DNA from: Bradyrhizobium sp. CER78
GTDB taxonomy: Bacteria; Pseudomonadota; Alphaproteobacteria; Rhizobiales; Xanthobacteraceae
Length of the DNA: 64,000 nucleotides
Assembly (NCBI RefSeq): GCF_029846235.1
Contig: NZ_JARVWP010000003.1
Location: 186,001 to 250,000, forward strand
Direction of reading: 5' to 3'
Shown: positions 48,704 through 57,155 of the stretch, piece after piece
How positions within the stretch are numbered: the stretch's first letter is position 1
Layout: every line of letters begins with the position of its first letter
Program-made: the position numbers and the translations under genes
Notes under the pieces: model-generated
The model's database searches: none
The model's input: the letters and a program-made list of their open reading frames with translations, nothing else
What the model was told of the DNA's origin: nothing

Positions 48704-49243
48704 TCAGCTTCCGCTCTCGATCTTCTTCTTCAGCGCTTCCAGGCCGGCCTTGTAGAGCCCGCTCACGGCCTTCATTGCGGCCTCGTCGTTCAGTTCCGGC
48801 GGCGGATCGTTGTTCGGGAAGCCGCGATAGAACGCGCCGGACCATTCCAGCTTCGCCTTGCCGCCGGGCGCCGGCGACACCTCCAGCGTCGAGGAATAAT
48901 TGGTGACCGGCAGCACCTTCACGTCGACCGCGGTGATCCGGTACGAATAGCTCATCATCTCGGGCTCGTATTTGTAGAGCTCCTCGTCGATGGTGACGCC
49001 GGGCGCCAAGGTCAGCCGGCGCGTCGCGCCGATCTCGTTGCCCTTCTCGCCCTCGGTCTTGCTGACGCCGGCGAGCCAGCTCATGTCCTGGAAATTGCCG
49101 ATCACCGCCCACACCTTGGCCTGCGGCGCGTCGATCTCGATGGATTCCCGCACCTTCTGCCGGGTCGGCCCATGCGCCCACGCGGCCCCCAACACAACCA
49201 GCGCCGCCACCACGACGCCAGCCCTCGCGATCATCAGCCTCAT
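48704..49243 (-). CDS. MxaD-like SRPBCC-domain periplasmic protein
   Basis: The 179-residue protein has a signal peptide (1-23, ending AWA), then an SRPBCC/START fold (about 25-175): VRESIEIDAPQAKVWAVIGNFQDMSWL, RRLTLAPGVTIDEELYKYEP and a terminal long helix. It resembles MxaD, a periplasmic protein that supports electron transfer from methanol dehydrogenase, by its HGPTRQK start and domain type. The 2-nt spacing to the propeller gene supports a shared role in PQQ-linked oxidation. Confidence 0.75.
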   Translation of the reverse strand: MRLMIARAGVVVAALVVLGAAWAHGPTRQKVRESIEIDAPQAKVWAVIGNFQDMSWLAGVSKTEGEKGNEIGATRRLTLAPGVTIDEELYKYEPEMMSYSYRITAVDVKVLPVTNYSSTLEVSPAPGGKAKLEWSGAFYRGFPNNDPPPELNDEAAMKAVSGLYKAGLEALKKKIESGS

Positions 49244-49383
49244 CCTTGTCTCCCAGTTTTTCGGTCACCACGCCAGGCGCGTGCCGAAGCTTATGTGTCG
49301 GTATTCTGGACCAGATGGAAAGCGGCTTCTTGCACCAGAGCGAAGTCAGAACTTCCCCGTGGGACAAGCCTCTCCTGCCGCCC

Positions 49384-50148
49384 TTACCCCTCGATCACCG
49401 CCTCGACGAACCCCTTCGGGTCGTCGCAGAACTCGCGCATGACCTTGAAGTGATCCGTGTCCTTCAAGCTCACCGGTTCGAGGCCGTACTTCGTCAGCCG
49501 CAGCAGTGTCGCGTCCGGATAGGCCATCAGGACCGGCGAATGCGTGGCCATGATGACCTGGCAGTGGCCGGTCCCGTTCATCCGGTGCAGCAGCTTGAGG
49601 AATTCGATCTGCCGCGAGGGCGACAGCGCGGATTCCGGCTCGTCGAAGATGAAGATGCCCTGCCGCTGGCAGCGCTCCTCGAAGAAGCGCAGGAAGCCCT
49701 CGCCGTGCGAATGCGACAGGAAGTCCGGCGGCGCGTCTCCGACGTCCAGCGCTGCCGCGTCGACATAGCGCGCCACCGAGAAGAAGCTCTCGGCGCGGAA
49801 GAACCAGCCGTTGGTGATTTTGGGCAGCCAGCTCGCACGAAGCGCCGCCGCGAGCGAGCCGCCCATCTTTTCCACCGCGCCGCCGTGGTCGACCGGTCGA
49901 TATCCCTTGCCGCCGCCGGCATCGTCATAGCCGGCCATCACGGCGATGCCCTCCAGCAGCGTCGACTTGCCGGTGCCGTTCTCGCCGACGATGATGGTGA
50001 TCGCCTTCTCGAAGCTCAGCTCAAAGTCGTCGCGCAGCAGCGGCAGCACGAACGGATAGGCTTTGCGGTTTGGAATCCGCGCCGGGTCGAGCCAGACCCG
50101 CCGAAGATACGGCGCGGGCATGTTGATCGGGCGGTTTCGTCTGGCCAT
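49384..50148 (-). CDS. AAA-family (ABC-type) predicted ATPase
   Basis: The 254-residue protein has Walker A IIVGENGTGKSTLLEGI, a Q-loop-like region, Walker B IFIFDEPESALSPSRQ and switch His in MATHSPVLM. It has the compact form of the COG3910-type ATPases, with no coiled coil. The function is unknown; relatives appear as defence or repair helpers. It diverges from the WYL-like gene with 40 nt between starts. Confidence 0.85.
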   Translation of the reverse strand: MARRNRPINMPAPYLRRVWLDPARIPNRKAYPFVLPLLRDDFELSFEKAITIIVGENGTGKSTLLEGIAVMAGYDDAGGGKGYRPVDHGGAVEKMGGSLAAALRASWLPKITNGWFFRAESFFSVARYVDAAALDVGDAPPDFLSHSHGEGFLRFFEERCQRQGIFIFDEPESALSPSRQIEFLKLLHRMNGTGHCQVIMATHSPVLMAYPDATLLRLTKYGLEPVSLKDTDHFKVMREFCDDPKGFVEAVIEG

Positions 50149-50188
50149 GTGCGCGGATCCGGGGAAACAACGGCGGGTGGCTCAGTTT

Positions 50189-50554
50189 ATGATAGATGCC
50201 CGCGACAATCCTAGATGGATCGATGTCCCAATGCCCAGCAAGGCCTACGCCCTCTTCCGCAAGGCAATCCTCACCGAGCAACAGGTCGCCTGCACCTATG
50301 ACGGCCGGCCACGCGAGCTGTGCCCGCACATCATCGGCCACAACAAGAGCGGTGAAGAGGTCGTACTGGCCTGGCAGTTCGCCGGCGAGAGCTCCGGCAA
50401 GCTGCCGCAATGGCGCTGCCTACGGCTCGCTCATGTCAGCGACATCAGCCTGCGCAGGGGTCCCTGGTACGAGGGCGGCTCGCACAAGTCCGAGCAGCGC
50501 TGCGTCAGTGCGATCGACCTCGACATCAACATCCATGTGCGCAAGCGGCGCTGA
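50189..50554 (+). CDS. WYL-like domain protein (stand-alone)
   Basis: This 121-residue frame resembles a WYL domain: FRKAILTEQQVACTYDGRPRELCPHIIGHNKSGEEVVLAWQ, then RCLRLAHVSDISLR. There is no DNA-binding helix-turn-helix. WYL domains sense ligands such as nucleotides in regulators and defence systems. The start at ATG 50189 has GGGTGG upstream; ATG 50231 is an alternative. It is adjacent to the ATPase gene and divergent from it. Confidence 0.68.
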   Translation: MIDARDNPRWIDVPMPSKAYALFRKAILTEQQVACTYDGRPRELCPHIIGHNKSGEEVVLAWQFAGESSGKLPQWRCLRLAHVSDISLRRGPWYEGGSHKSEQRCVSAIDLDINIHVRKRR

Positions 50555-50600
50555 GTGAGCCGCACCTCTGACTTGCCGACGGTGGTCCCCGCCCGCACCT

Positions 50601-50708
50601 GTCATCGCCCGGCTCGACCGGGCGATCCAGTACGCCGCGGTCTCTCTGCTCAAGCACTGCTGCCTCTGGAATACTGGATCACCCGCTTTCGCGAGGGCGC
50701 GTGATGAC
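50601..50708. repeat. REP-like element, family D
   Basis: GTCATCGCCCGGCTCGACCGGGCGATCCAGTA is followed after a centre by ATACTGGATCACCCGC...GCGTGATGAC, with imperfect arms including CCAGTA/TACTGG. It is a non-coding palindromic repeat of 108 nt. Confidence 0.7.
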
Positions 50709-50751
50709 ACCGGACAGGCTGTTTGCAGTTGAGGCGAGAACGAACCGCATC

Positions 50752-50874
50752 GTCGTCCCGGCGCAGGCCGGGACCCATAACCACAGGGTCGAGCCGTCGA
50801 AAACAGCTGGTGCTCCAGCGTCGCGCAACCACGACCATTTGGGGTAATGGGTCCCGGCCTTCGCCGGGACGACG
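50752..50874. repeat. REP-like element, family E
   Basis: CGTCGTCCCGGCGCAGGCCGGGACCCAT at the left is mirrored by ATGGGTCCCGGCCTTCGCCGGGACGACG at the right, with a 67-nt centre. The arms are nearly perfect. Families D and E fill most of 50555-50898, which holds no gene. Confidence 0.8.
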
Positions 50875-50898
50875 ATGGAGATAGGGCGCGCAGCACCC

Positions 50899-51774
50899 CT
50901 ACGGCCGCTCCGCCTCCTCCAGCACCTCGAGCACCAGCTCCATCGTCATCAGGACCGGATTGTCGCCGCGCACCAGCCGTCCCTCGGCGATGCCGCCGAG
51001 ATAGTCGACCAGCGCGATGTCGAGCTCGGCGTGCATCAGGCCGTCTTCGTCGGCCGCGATCTGCCCTGCGGTCACCGCAAGTTCGGTCGCGAACGGCACC
51101 ACGCTGTGGCCGTCGGCGAAGACGGCGCCGATGGTCGAGCCGACCCCGCCGTGCAGTCGCGCGCGCAGGATGCCGTGGTGGCGGCAGAAACCTTCCAGCG
51201 CGCAGGCGAAATCCTGGTTCGGGCGCAGCCGCAATGCGAAGGCATGGCTGGTGGTCTTCGCACCAATAGGCGCGCGGGCGACCGGACCGAACAGCTTGAA
51301 ATTGGTCTCGCTGTCGGGCTCGGCCAGGAACGTCGCACCGTCGATCCCGAATGCGCTGACCTCGAACGGCTCGGCGACGATGGTCTCATCGGGCAGCATG
51401 TGTCCGCCGTTGAAGCGGCCGTCGGCCTCGGTCCACAAGCCGTGGCAATGGAAGAACGGCGCACCATCGCGTTCACCGAAGGTCAGTGCCGCGAGCTTGA
51501 GCCGCGTCACGCCGTCGGGACGAAACGTGTCGCTGTAGAACGCCGCGTTGACGCCGTCCTTCGAGAGCGCCGGCATCACATAGGCGAATGGCCCGAGCGC
51601 GCCACCCGTCGCGCTCAGCACGCCGCCGGAAAAGCCTTCCGCCGCAAAGCCGCGGCGCACGGCTTCGAGCAAGGGAATGCCGGCCTCCAGCACGAATGAA
51701 AAGGCGCGGCCGCGCGCGGCGACCCACTGGATGCGCTCGGGAAGCGGAGCGCCAGGCTGGGCGATGCTGCGCAT
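50899..51774 (-). CDS. Tandem PPC (DUF296) domain protein
   Basis: The 291-residue protein has two copies of the PPC/DUF296 fold (about 20-145 and 165-285). The first contains HCHGLWTEADGRFNGGHMLPDETIV and the second HHGILRARLHGGVGSTIGAVFADG, both with the trimer-forming PPC pattern. Plant relatives bind AT-rich DNA, but bacterial ones are often metabolic. It lies 4 nt after the acyl-CoA synthetase stop on the same strand, so it is probably one operon and may serve the same pathway. Confidence 0.82.
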   Translation of the reverse strand: MRSIAQPGAPLPERIQWVAARGRAFSFVLEAGIPLLEAVRRGFAAEGFSGGVLSATGGALGPFAYVMPALSKDGVNAAFYSDTFRPDGVTRLKLAALTFGERDGAPFFHCHGLWTEADGRFNGGHMLPDETIVAEPFEVSAFGIDGATFLAEPDSETNFKLFGPVARAPIGAKTTSHAFALRLRPNQDFACALEGFCRHHGILRARLHGGVGSTIGAVFADGHSVVPFATELAVTAGQIAADEDGLMHAELDIALVDYLGGIAEGRLVRGDNPVLMTMELVLEVLEEAERP

Positions 51775-51778
51775 CGCC

Positions 51779-53437
51779 CTACGCGTCCGTCGATTTGGCG
51801 ACCACCTCGAGCAGCCCGCGCGCCTCGAGTTCGTCGCGGATCAGGCGCTTCGGCACTTTGCCGTAGCCGGACTTCGGCAGCGCCTCCCAGAAGAAGAAGC
51901 GCTTCGGCATCTTGTAGCGCGGCACCTTTGGCGCGAGATACGCCGCAAGCTCCGCCTCGGCGACCGCCGCGGTGCCCTCGCGCGCGACGCAGACGGCGAC
52001 ACCCACCTCGCCCCAGAACGGATCGGGCACGCCGAGCACGGCGACCTCGCCGACCGCGGGATGGGTCAGGAGCTTCTCCTCGATCTCGCGCGGATAGATG
52101 TTGGAGCCGCCGGAGATGTACATGTCGGAGGCGCGGCCGGTGATGTAGACGAAGCCCTCCTCGTCCATATGGCCGAGATCGCCGGTGCGGAACCAGCCGT
52201 CGCGAAACGCCTTCGCATTGGCTTCGGGATTATCGTAGTAGCCGGCGAACACGCCGGGTCCGATCACGCAGATCTCGCCGGTCTCGTGCGCTTTCAGCTC
52301 GCTTCCGTCGTCGCTCTGGATCGAGACCTGCATGCCGGTGCGCTCGAAGCCGCAGGTGCCGATCCGCGCATGCGGGCCGTCCTCGGGATCGTGCAGGCCG
52401 GGCGGCAGCACGGTAATGTTGCCGGTGACCTCGCCGAGGCCGAAATACTGCACGAGCACACAGCCGAGCTTGTTCAGCGCTGCCTTCTGGTCCTCGCGAT
52501 ACATCGGGGCGCCGGCATAGATGATGTAGCGCAGCGAGGAATGATCGTGCTGGTCGGCCGCGGGATGCTCGACCATCATCTTCAGGATGGTCGGCACCGT
52601 GAACATGTTGCTGACGCGGTGCTTGGCGATCAGCCGGAACGCCTCCGCGATGTCGAACTTCTCCGACGGCAGCAGGATGGTCGGCACGCCGCGCGCGGTC
52701 TGCACCAATTGATGCACGCCGGCGCCATGCGACAGCGGCGCCACCACCAGCGAGGCGTCGTCCTCGGTCGTGCCGGGCATCAGGTCGGCGAGATGGTTGG
52801 TGATCACGAAGGCCATCTGGCCGTGGGTCAGCACCGCGGCCTTGGAGCGGCCTGTGGTGCCGGAGGTGAAGAAGAACCAGCAGGGATCGTCGTAGTCGAC
52901 CGCAACGTTCTCGACCGCCGCGCCAGCGTGTTTGGCAATGCCATCACCGACCGTCGCCTCGCCGAACGTGCCTTGCTCGCCGAAGCTGTTTTGCTCGCCG
53001 ATCCGCCAGACGAATTCCAGCGCCGGATTGGCGGCCGCCTTGGCGTGCTCGGGGAAATCGGCATGGCAGAGAAACGCCTTGGCGCCGGAGGCCGCCGCCA
53101 GATAGGCCACCTCGTCCGGCATCAGGCGGAAATTGGTCGGCACCCAGACCGCGCCGAGCCGGAAGGCCGCGAACATCGACCAGAACATCTCGTCGCAGTT
53201 CTTGGAATGCACCAGGATGCGGTCGCCCTTGCCGATGCCGCGCGCGGCCAGCGCCGCTGCCAGCGCCGAGACGTTCTGGTCGATATGGCGCCAGGACCAG
53301 GCCTTCTCGTTCCAGATGAAGCCCGGACGATCGCCGTGGCGGCGGGCGTTCTGGGTCAGGATGTAGGCGAGGTTCATTACCCGGCGCGACACCCGCGCGA
53401 TCCCGCCGCGCGGCGCGGTCCCAGCCGTCCCGCTCAT
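51779..53437 (-). CDS. Acyl-CoA synthetase (AMP-forming)
   Basis: The 552-residue protein is an ANL-superfamily ligase: AMP loop FFTSGTTGRSKAAVLTHG (about 190-210), VQYFGLGEVTG, TGDLGHMDEEGFVYITGRASDMYISGG, and catalytic Lys in SGYGKVPKRL near the end. It activates a carboxylic acid as acyl-AMP and then acyl-CoA. The substrate is unclear; fatty or aromatic acids are both possible. The start is ATG 53437; ATG 53377 (MNLAYILTQ) is an alternative 20 codons in. It is co-transcribed with the PPC gene. Confidence 0.9.
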   Translation of the reverse strand: MSGTAGTAPRGGIARVSRRVMNLAYILTQNARRHGDRPGFIWNEKAWSWRHIDQNVSALAAALAARGIGKGDRILVHSKNCDEMFWSMFAAFRLGAVWVPTNFRLMPDEVAYLAAASGAKAFLCHADFPEHAKAAANPALEFVWRIGEQNSFGEQGTFGEATVGDGIAKHAGAAVENVAVDYDDPCWFFFTSGTTGRSKAAVLTHGQMAFVITNHLADLMPGTTEDDASLVVAPLSHGAGVHQLVQTARGVPTILLPSEKFDIAEAFRLIAKHRVSNMFTVPTILKMMVEHPAADQHDHSSLRYIIYAGAPMYREDQKAALNKLGCVLVQYFGLGEVTGNITVLPPGLHDPEDGPHARIGTCGFERTGMQVSIQSDDGSELKAHETGEICVIGPGVFAGYYDNPEANAKAFRDGWFRTGDLGHMDEEGFVYITGRASDMYISGGSNIYPREIEEKLLTHPAVGEVAVLGVPDPFWGEVGVAVCVAREGTAAVAEAELAAYLAPKVPRYKMPKRFFFWEALPKSGYGKVPKRLIRDELEARGLLEVVAKSTDA

Positions 53438-53648
53438 TGCCGCCCCGCCGATACGCACAACAGACAGGGCATGGTCAGGACGGTCATCGGGTGTTTCCTT
53501 GGTCAGAACCGGGCGTCTTCAAGCGCCGCAAGGGGTTGGTACCACCCGGTTTATCGCCAAGCAGCGCGCCTCGGCAAGGCCCGCCGGGGCGCAGCGCGAT
53601 GATACCGCGCGCCAGCGGTCGCCAGCCCGATCTGCCCGGCTCCGACCG

Positions 53649-54050
53649 CTACTGCGGATACTTGGCGAGGTCCTGCTCGGTCAGGTTCCAATCCTGCCAG
53701 AGCTGCAGTGCCCCGATCAGCGCGACCAGCGCGCCGAGCAGGATGTGCCAGAGCTGCAGCGTCTGGTCTTCCGAATAGCCGAAGATGTTGGGCGACGCGA
53801 TCAGCCAGAGGCCGAGCAGAATGCTCGCCACCTCCTCCCAGCGATGCAGCGCGACATATTCGAGCTGGGCGAGGCCCAGCACCAGCATGCCGACCACGAA
53901 ACTGTTGAGCACCAGGTGGCTGCGCTCGACGTCGACGACGTCGCTGACCTGCATCGGAAACCAGGGCGAGACCATGATCAGCACGCCAAGCAGCATGCCG
54001 AGCCAGTCCTCCCAGGGGCGGTGTGGGCCGAAGAAACGATTGTCCGACAT
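53649..54050 (-). CDS. SPW-repeat membrane protein
   Basis: The 133-residue protein has two SPW repeats (MVSPWF and IASPNIF) set in four membrane helices (about 18-33, 47-68, 75-92, 100-118). The SPW family is of unknown function and common in actinobacteria and alphaproteobacteria. It is likely an inner-membrane protein. ATG 54050 has GAGGAGG nine bases upstream. Confidence 0.87.
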   Translation of the reverse strand: MSDNRFFGPHRPWEDWLGMLLGVLIMVSPWFPMQVSDVVDVERSHLVLNSFVVGMLVLGLAQLEYVALHRWEEVASILLGLWLIASPNIFGYSEDQTLQLWHILLGALVALIGALQLWQDWNLTEQDLAKYPQ

Positions 54051-54229
54051 GACGAACCTCCTCGAAGGGGCATACGTCGGCGGCCGGCCTCACCACTCCG
54101 TACCAGACGACCATCGGGCCGCATCACGGGCGTATGTCTCGGCTCAAGCCTAATCGAATTGCGCCGGCCCGCAAGGCCCGATCGGCGTGTGTGCAACGCG
54201 GCAGGATCGACTACTGCGGGCGCCGTGCG

Positions 54230-55174
54230 TCACCGTGTCCCGTCGAGCCGCGCCAGCGCTTCCCTGGCGGTCTTCAGATCGGGCTGCAGCTCGAGCGCCT
54301 TGCGGAAATCGGCCGCCGCGCCCTTCTTGTCGCCGAGCCGCAGCTTGGCCTGGCCGCGGTTGTTCCAGGAATAGACGTCGGCGGGATCGTATTGCAGCGC
54401 CTTGTCGTAGTCGGCGAGCCCGCCCTTGTTGTCGCCCTGAAACAGCCGGATCATGCCGCGGTTGCGCCACCCGCGCGCGTCGGTCGGCGCGAGCTTCGTC
54501 GCCTCGCCGTAGTCGGCCGCGGCGCGGTCAAGCTGCTCGGCCTCGCGGTAGACATTGCCGCGGTTGATATAGGCGAGCACGTTGGGATCGAGCTTGATCT
54601 CGGTGGTGAAGTCGGCGATCGCATGCGCCGCGTCGTGCTTGCGGTAGTAGACGAAGCCGCGATTGCCATAGGCCGTGGAGAGCTGCGGACTGTACTTGAT
54701 TGCGAGGTTGAGATCGTCCAGCGCGCGGTCGAGATCACCCTTGTTGAGCCAGGCATCGCCGCGGTTGTTGTAGGCCATCGCAAAGCCCGGATCGATCCGG
54801 ATCGCCTCGTCGTAGTCGGCGATGGCATGGTCGAGATCCTGCTTGAAGGCGTAGACGCGGCCACGGTTGGTGTACGCGCAGGCAAATGCGGGATCGAGCT
54901 TGATCGCCTCGTTGAGGTCGGCGAGCGCGGCATCGAACTCGCGCTTCTCGGTCAATCCATGGCCGCGGTTGCAATAGGCCCCGGCCAGATGCCTGCCGGT
55001 CTGGGTCTTGCCGTCGATGACAGCCGTGCAGGCAGTCACGCGATCGCCCGGGGCCGTCGTGGAGCCGATGCAGGTCTGCCAACTCGGATCATCGGCGGCA
55101 GCCGCTTGCGGGGGCTTTGGCAGCGTCAGCGCGGCGCCGAGCAATGCGGCGGTCAGGCAGGCCGAAATGCGCAT
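54230..55174 (-). CDS. Periplasmic TPR-repeat protein
   Basis: The 314-residue protein has a signal peptide (1-27) and at least seven TPR units of 34 residues: the run AYNNRGDAWLNKGDLDRALDDLNLAIKYSP is typical, with NRG at the start of nearly every unit. It forms a superhelix for protein binding in the periplasm. The start is ATG 55174, which gives the signal peptide; an upstream frame to 55234 lacks one. Confidence 0.9.
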   Translation of the reverse strand: MRISACLTAALLGAALTLPKPPQAAAADDPSWQTCIGSTTAPGDRVTACTAVIDGKTQTGRHLAGAYCNRGHGLTEKREFDAALADLNEAIKLDPAFACAYTNRGRVYAFKQDLDHAIADYDEAIRIDPGFAMAYNNRGDAWLNKGDLDRALDDLNLAIKYSPQLSTAYGNRGFVYYRKHDAAHAIADFTTEIKLDPNVLAYINRGNVYREAEQLDRAAADYGEATKLAPTDARGWRNRGMIRLFQGDNKGGLADYDKALQYDPADVYSWNNRGQAKLRLGDKKGAAADFRKALELQPDLKTAREALARLDGTR

Positions 55175-55275
55175 ATCGTCAATCCACAAATGCCAATATG
55201 CGGGTTGGTCGCGGCTTTGCACCGGCGGGTTCACGCGCTTAGATCAAGGTCAGTGAATCAAGTCAGGATTTTGCG

Positions 55276-55548
55276 ATGGCTGCCGTCCGCGACAACAGGG
55301 ACCAAAACCGCTTCGAGCTCGACACCGAGGGCGGTCTCGCTTTTGCGAATTACCGGCGGACGCCGGCGGCCGTGATCATCACCCATACCGAGACACCGCG
55401 CGCCCTGCGCGGCCGCGGCATCGCGTCAGAGCTGGTCAAGGGCGCGCTGGAGCTGATCCGCTCCGACGGCCGCAAGGTCATCGCCGGCTGCGGCTTCGTG
55501 GTGGACTACCTCAACAAGCATCCGGAATATGCGGATCTTGCCGGCTAA
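55276..55548 (+). CDS. GNAT-like N-acetyltransferase (short COG2388 type)
   Basis: The 90-residue protein is a minimal GNAT fold: ITHTETPRALRGRGIASELVKGALELIRSDGRKVIAGCGFVVDYLNKHPEYADL, with the acetyl-CoA loop R-x-x-GRGIA. It matches the YjdJ/COG2388 group, which uses acetyl-CoA to modify unknown small or protein targets. It diverges from the TPR gene. The start is ATG 55276. Confidence 0.88.
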   Translation: MAAVRDNRDQNRFELDTEGGLAFANYRRTPAAVIITHTETPRALRGRGIASELVKGALELIRSDGRKVIAGCGFVVDYLNKHPEYADLAG

Positions 55549-55559
55549 CGCCGTTTTGG

Positions 55560-56351
55560 TCAGACGATTTTGATCGACATGTCGGGCAAGCCCTCGAGCT
55601 TGCAGAGCAGCACGTCACCCTTGACGACCGGGCCGACATTCTCCGGCGTGCCGGAATAGATGATGTCGCCGGCCTTCAGCTCGAAGGCCTCGGAGAGCGT
55701 TGCGATCTGCTCGGCGACGCTCCAGATCATGTTCTTCAGATCCGAGCTCTGCCGCACCGTGCCGTTGACCGCGAGCGAGATCGCGCCTTGCGTGAAATGG
55801 CCGGTCTTGTCAGCCGGATGGATCGGCCCGAGCACCGCCGCGTGGTCGAAGCTCTTGCCGATCTCCCACGGCTTCTTCTCCGCGGCCATACCGTTCTGCA
55901 GGTCGCGCCGCGTCATGTCGAGGCCGAGCGCGTAGCCAAAGACGTGGTCGAGCGCCTTGTCGGCGGGAATGTTGCTGCCGCCCGACTTGAGCGCCGCGAC
56001 CAGTTCGACCTCGTGGTGATAGTTCTTGGTCAGCGACGGATAAGGATGATCGGCGACGGTGCCGACCGCGACATTCTGAATCGCATCGGTCGGCTTCTGG
56101 AAGAAGAACGGTGGCTCGCGCGTCGGATCGGAGCCGCGCTCGATCGCGTGCGCAGCATAGTTGCGGCCGATGCAGTAGATGCGGCGGACCTGGAATACCT
56201 CGGTGGCGCCGACGATCGGGATCGTCACGGCCGGGACCGGAAATAGCGCCTTCGGCGCGGCCTCGGCATGGGCCGGCGCGGATTGCGCAGCGGCGCCGGC
56301 CAGTGCGAGGGCGCCGGTCGCAAGCATCGTCCGGCGATCGAGATCGGTCAT
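55560..56351 (-). CDS. Tat-exported fumarylacetoacetate hydrolase-family protein
   Basis: The 263-residue protein has a twin-arginine signal (DRRTMLATGALALAGAAAQSAPAHA, residues 5-29). The FAH fold follows with RIYCIGRNYAAHAIE, metal site EVE in NYHHEVELVAALKSGG, Asp in YALGLDMTRRDLQ, and GDIIYSGTPENVGP. The family hydrolyses beta-keto acids such as fumarylpyruvate, normally in the cytosol; export is unusual. AAGGAG precedes ATG 56351. Confidence 0.9.
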   Translation of the reverse strand: MTDLDRRTMLATGALALAGAAAQSAPAHAEAAPKALFPVPAVTIPIVGATEVFQVRRIYCIGRNYAAHAIERGSDPTREPPFFFQKPTDAIQNVAVGTVADHPYPSLTKNYHHEVELVAALKSGGSNIPADKALDHVFGYALGLDMTRRDLQNGMAAEKKPWEIGKSFDHAAVLGPIHPADKTGHFTQGAISLAVNGTVRQSSDLKNMIWSVAEQIATLSEAFELKAGDIIYSGTPENVGPVVKGDVLLCKLEGLPDMSIKIV

Positions 56352-56399
56352 GGATGTTCTCCTTCTTGTTGGCCGATCTATAGTGGCTCGCCGCTCCAT

Positions 56400-56428
56400 A
56401 AAAAAGGGCCCGCGCTGGCGCGGGCCCT
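56400..56428 (-). terminator. Intrinsic terminator of the DUF3597 gene
   Basis: The stem AGGGCCCGCG/CGCGGGCCCT with a CTGG loop is followed on the minus strand by a T-run (poly-A on the plus strand at 56399-56405). It lies 26 nt past the stop. Confidence 0.88.
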
Positions 56429-56453
56429 GGCCGTGTGCGGGACGATCGCCCCG

Positions 56454-56867
56454 TTAATGCTTGATGTCCGGGGGCAGCTTGCCGCCATTGGCCGCGAGCT
56501 TGGTCATCACCTGCTTGTGCAGCCAGATGTTCATGCTGGCGGAATCGTTGGTGTCGCCGCTGTAGCCGAGCTCCTTGGCGAGCTCCTTGCGGGCCGACAG
56601 GCTGGAGTCGATGTCGAGCGCCTTCATCAGGTCGACGATCGAGGTGCGCCACTCGAGCTTCTCGCCCTTCGCGGCAACCGCCTTGTCGAGGATGGGGGCG
56701 ACGTCCACGGACTGAGCGGGCGCAGCACCGGCGGGCACTGCGGCAGGAGACGGCGACGCGCTGCCGGATCCACCGGCGGGAGCTGCGCTTGTGGCCGATC
56801 CGCCGGCCGGCGACGCGCTGGCGCTGCTGCCGAAGATCGCGCCCATGATTTTTCCAAAAATGCTCAT
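56454..56867 (-). CDS. DUF3597-domain protein
   Basis: The 137-residue protein starts MSIFGKIMGAIFG, then a low-complexity Ala/Ser/Gly/Pro linker (14-52) and a C-terminal DUF3597 domain (about 55-137): VAPILDKAVAAKGEKLEWRTSIVDLMKALDIDSSLSARKELAKELGYSG. The domain is LysM-neighbour-like and of unknown role in envelope-related proteins. GGGAG lies before ATG 56867. A clear terminator follows at 56400. Confidence 0.86.
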   Translation of the reverse strand: MSIFGKIMGAIFGSSASASPAGGSATSAAPAGGSGSASPSPAAVPAGAAPAQSVDVAPILDKAVAAKGEKLEWRTSIVDLMKALDIDSSLSARKELAKELGYSGDTNDSASMNIWLHKQVMTKLAANGGKLPPDIKH

Positions 56868-57155
56868 CGTTCGCTCCCAAGAGAGTTGAGATGTGAAGGT
56901 CACACGGCGGTGCGCCGGCTGACCGCGGTCGCAGTTCAAGTGTATCGCCCCCTCAATACCTTGCCAATGCGACATTCACTTAAGCGTGAGTGCTTTTGAC
57001 GCGGTTTGGGAGTACCCTCACTCAACAGTTCGCGACACGGCCAGTTCCCTGCTCTGTCTTTCGCGTCTGGCTTGCTCGTGATCGCTTCGAGAGGCGGTAC
57101 GTTTGTGCCCGCGCGCCGGGCGCAGAATGCGCCCGCTCAGAGGGAGTCAACGACC

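Noticed and set aside
51677..53602. 641-residue plus-strand frame
   Set aside because: Antisense of the acyl-CoA synthetase, which carries the AMP-binding signature.
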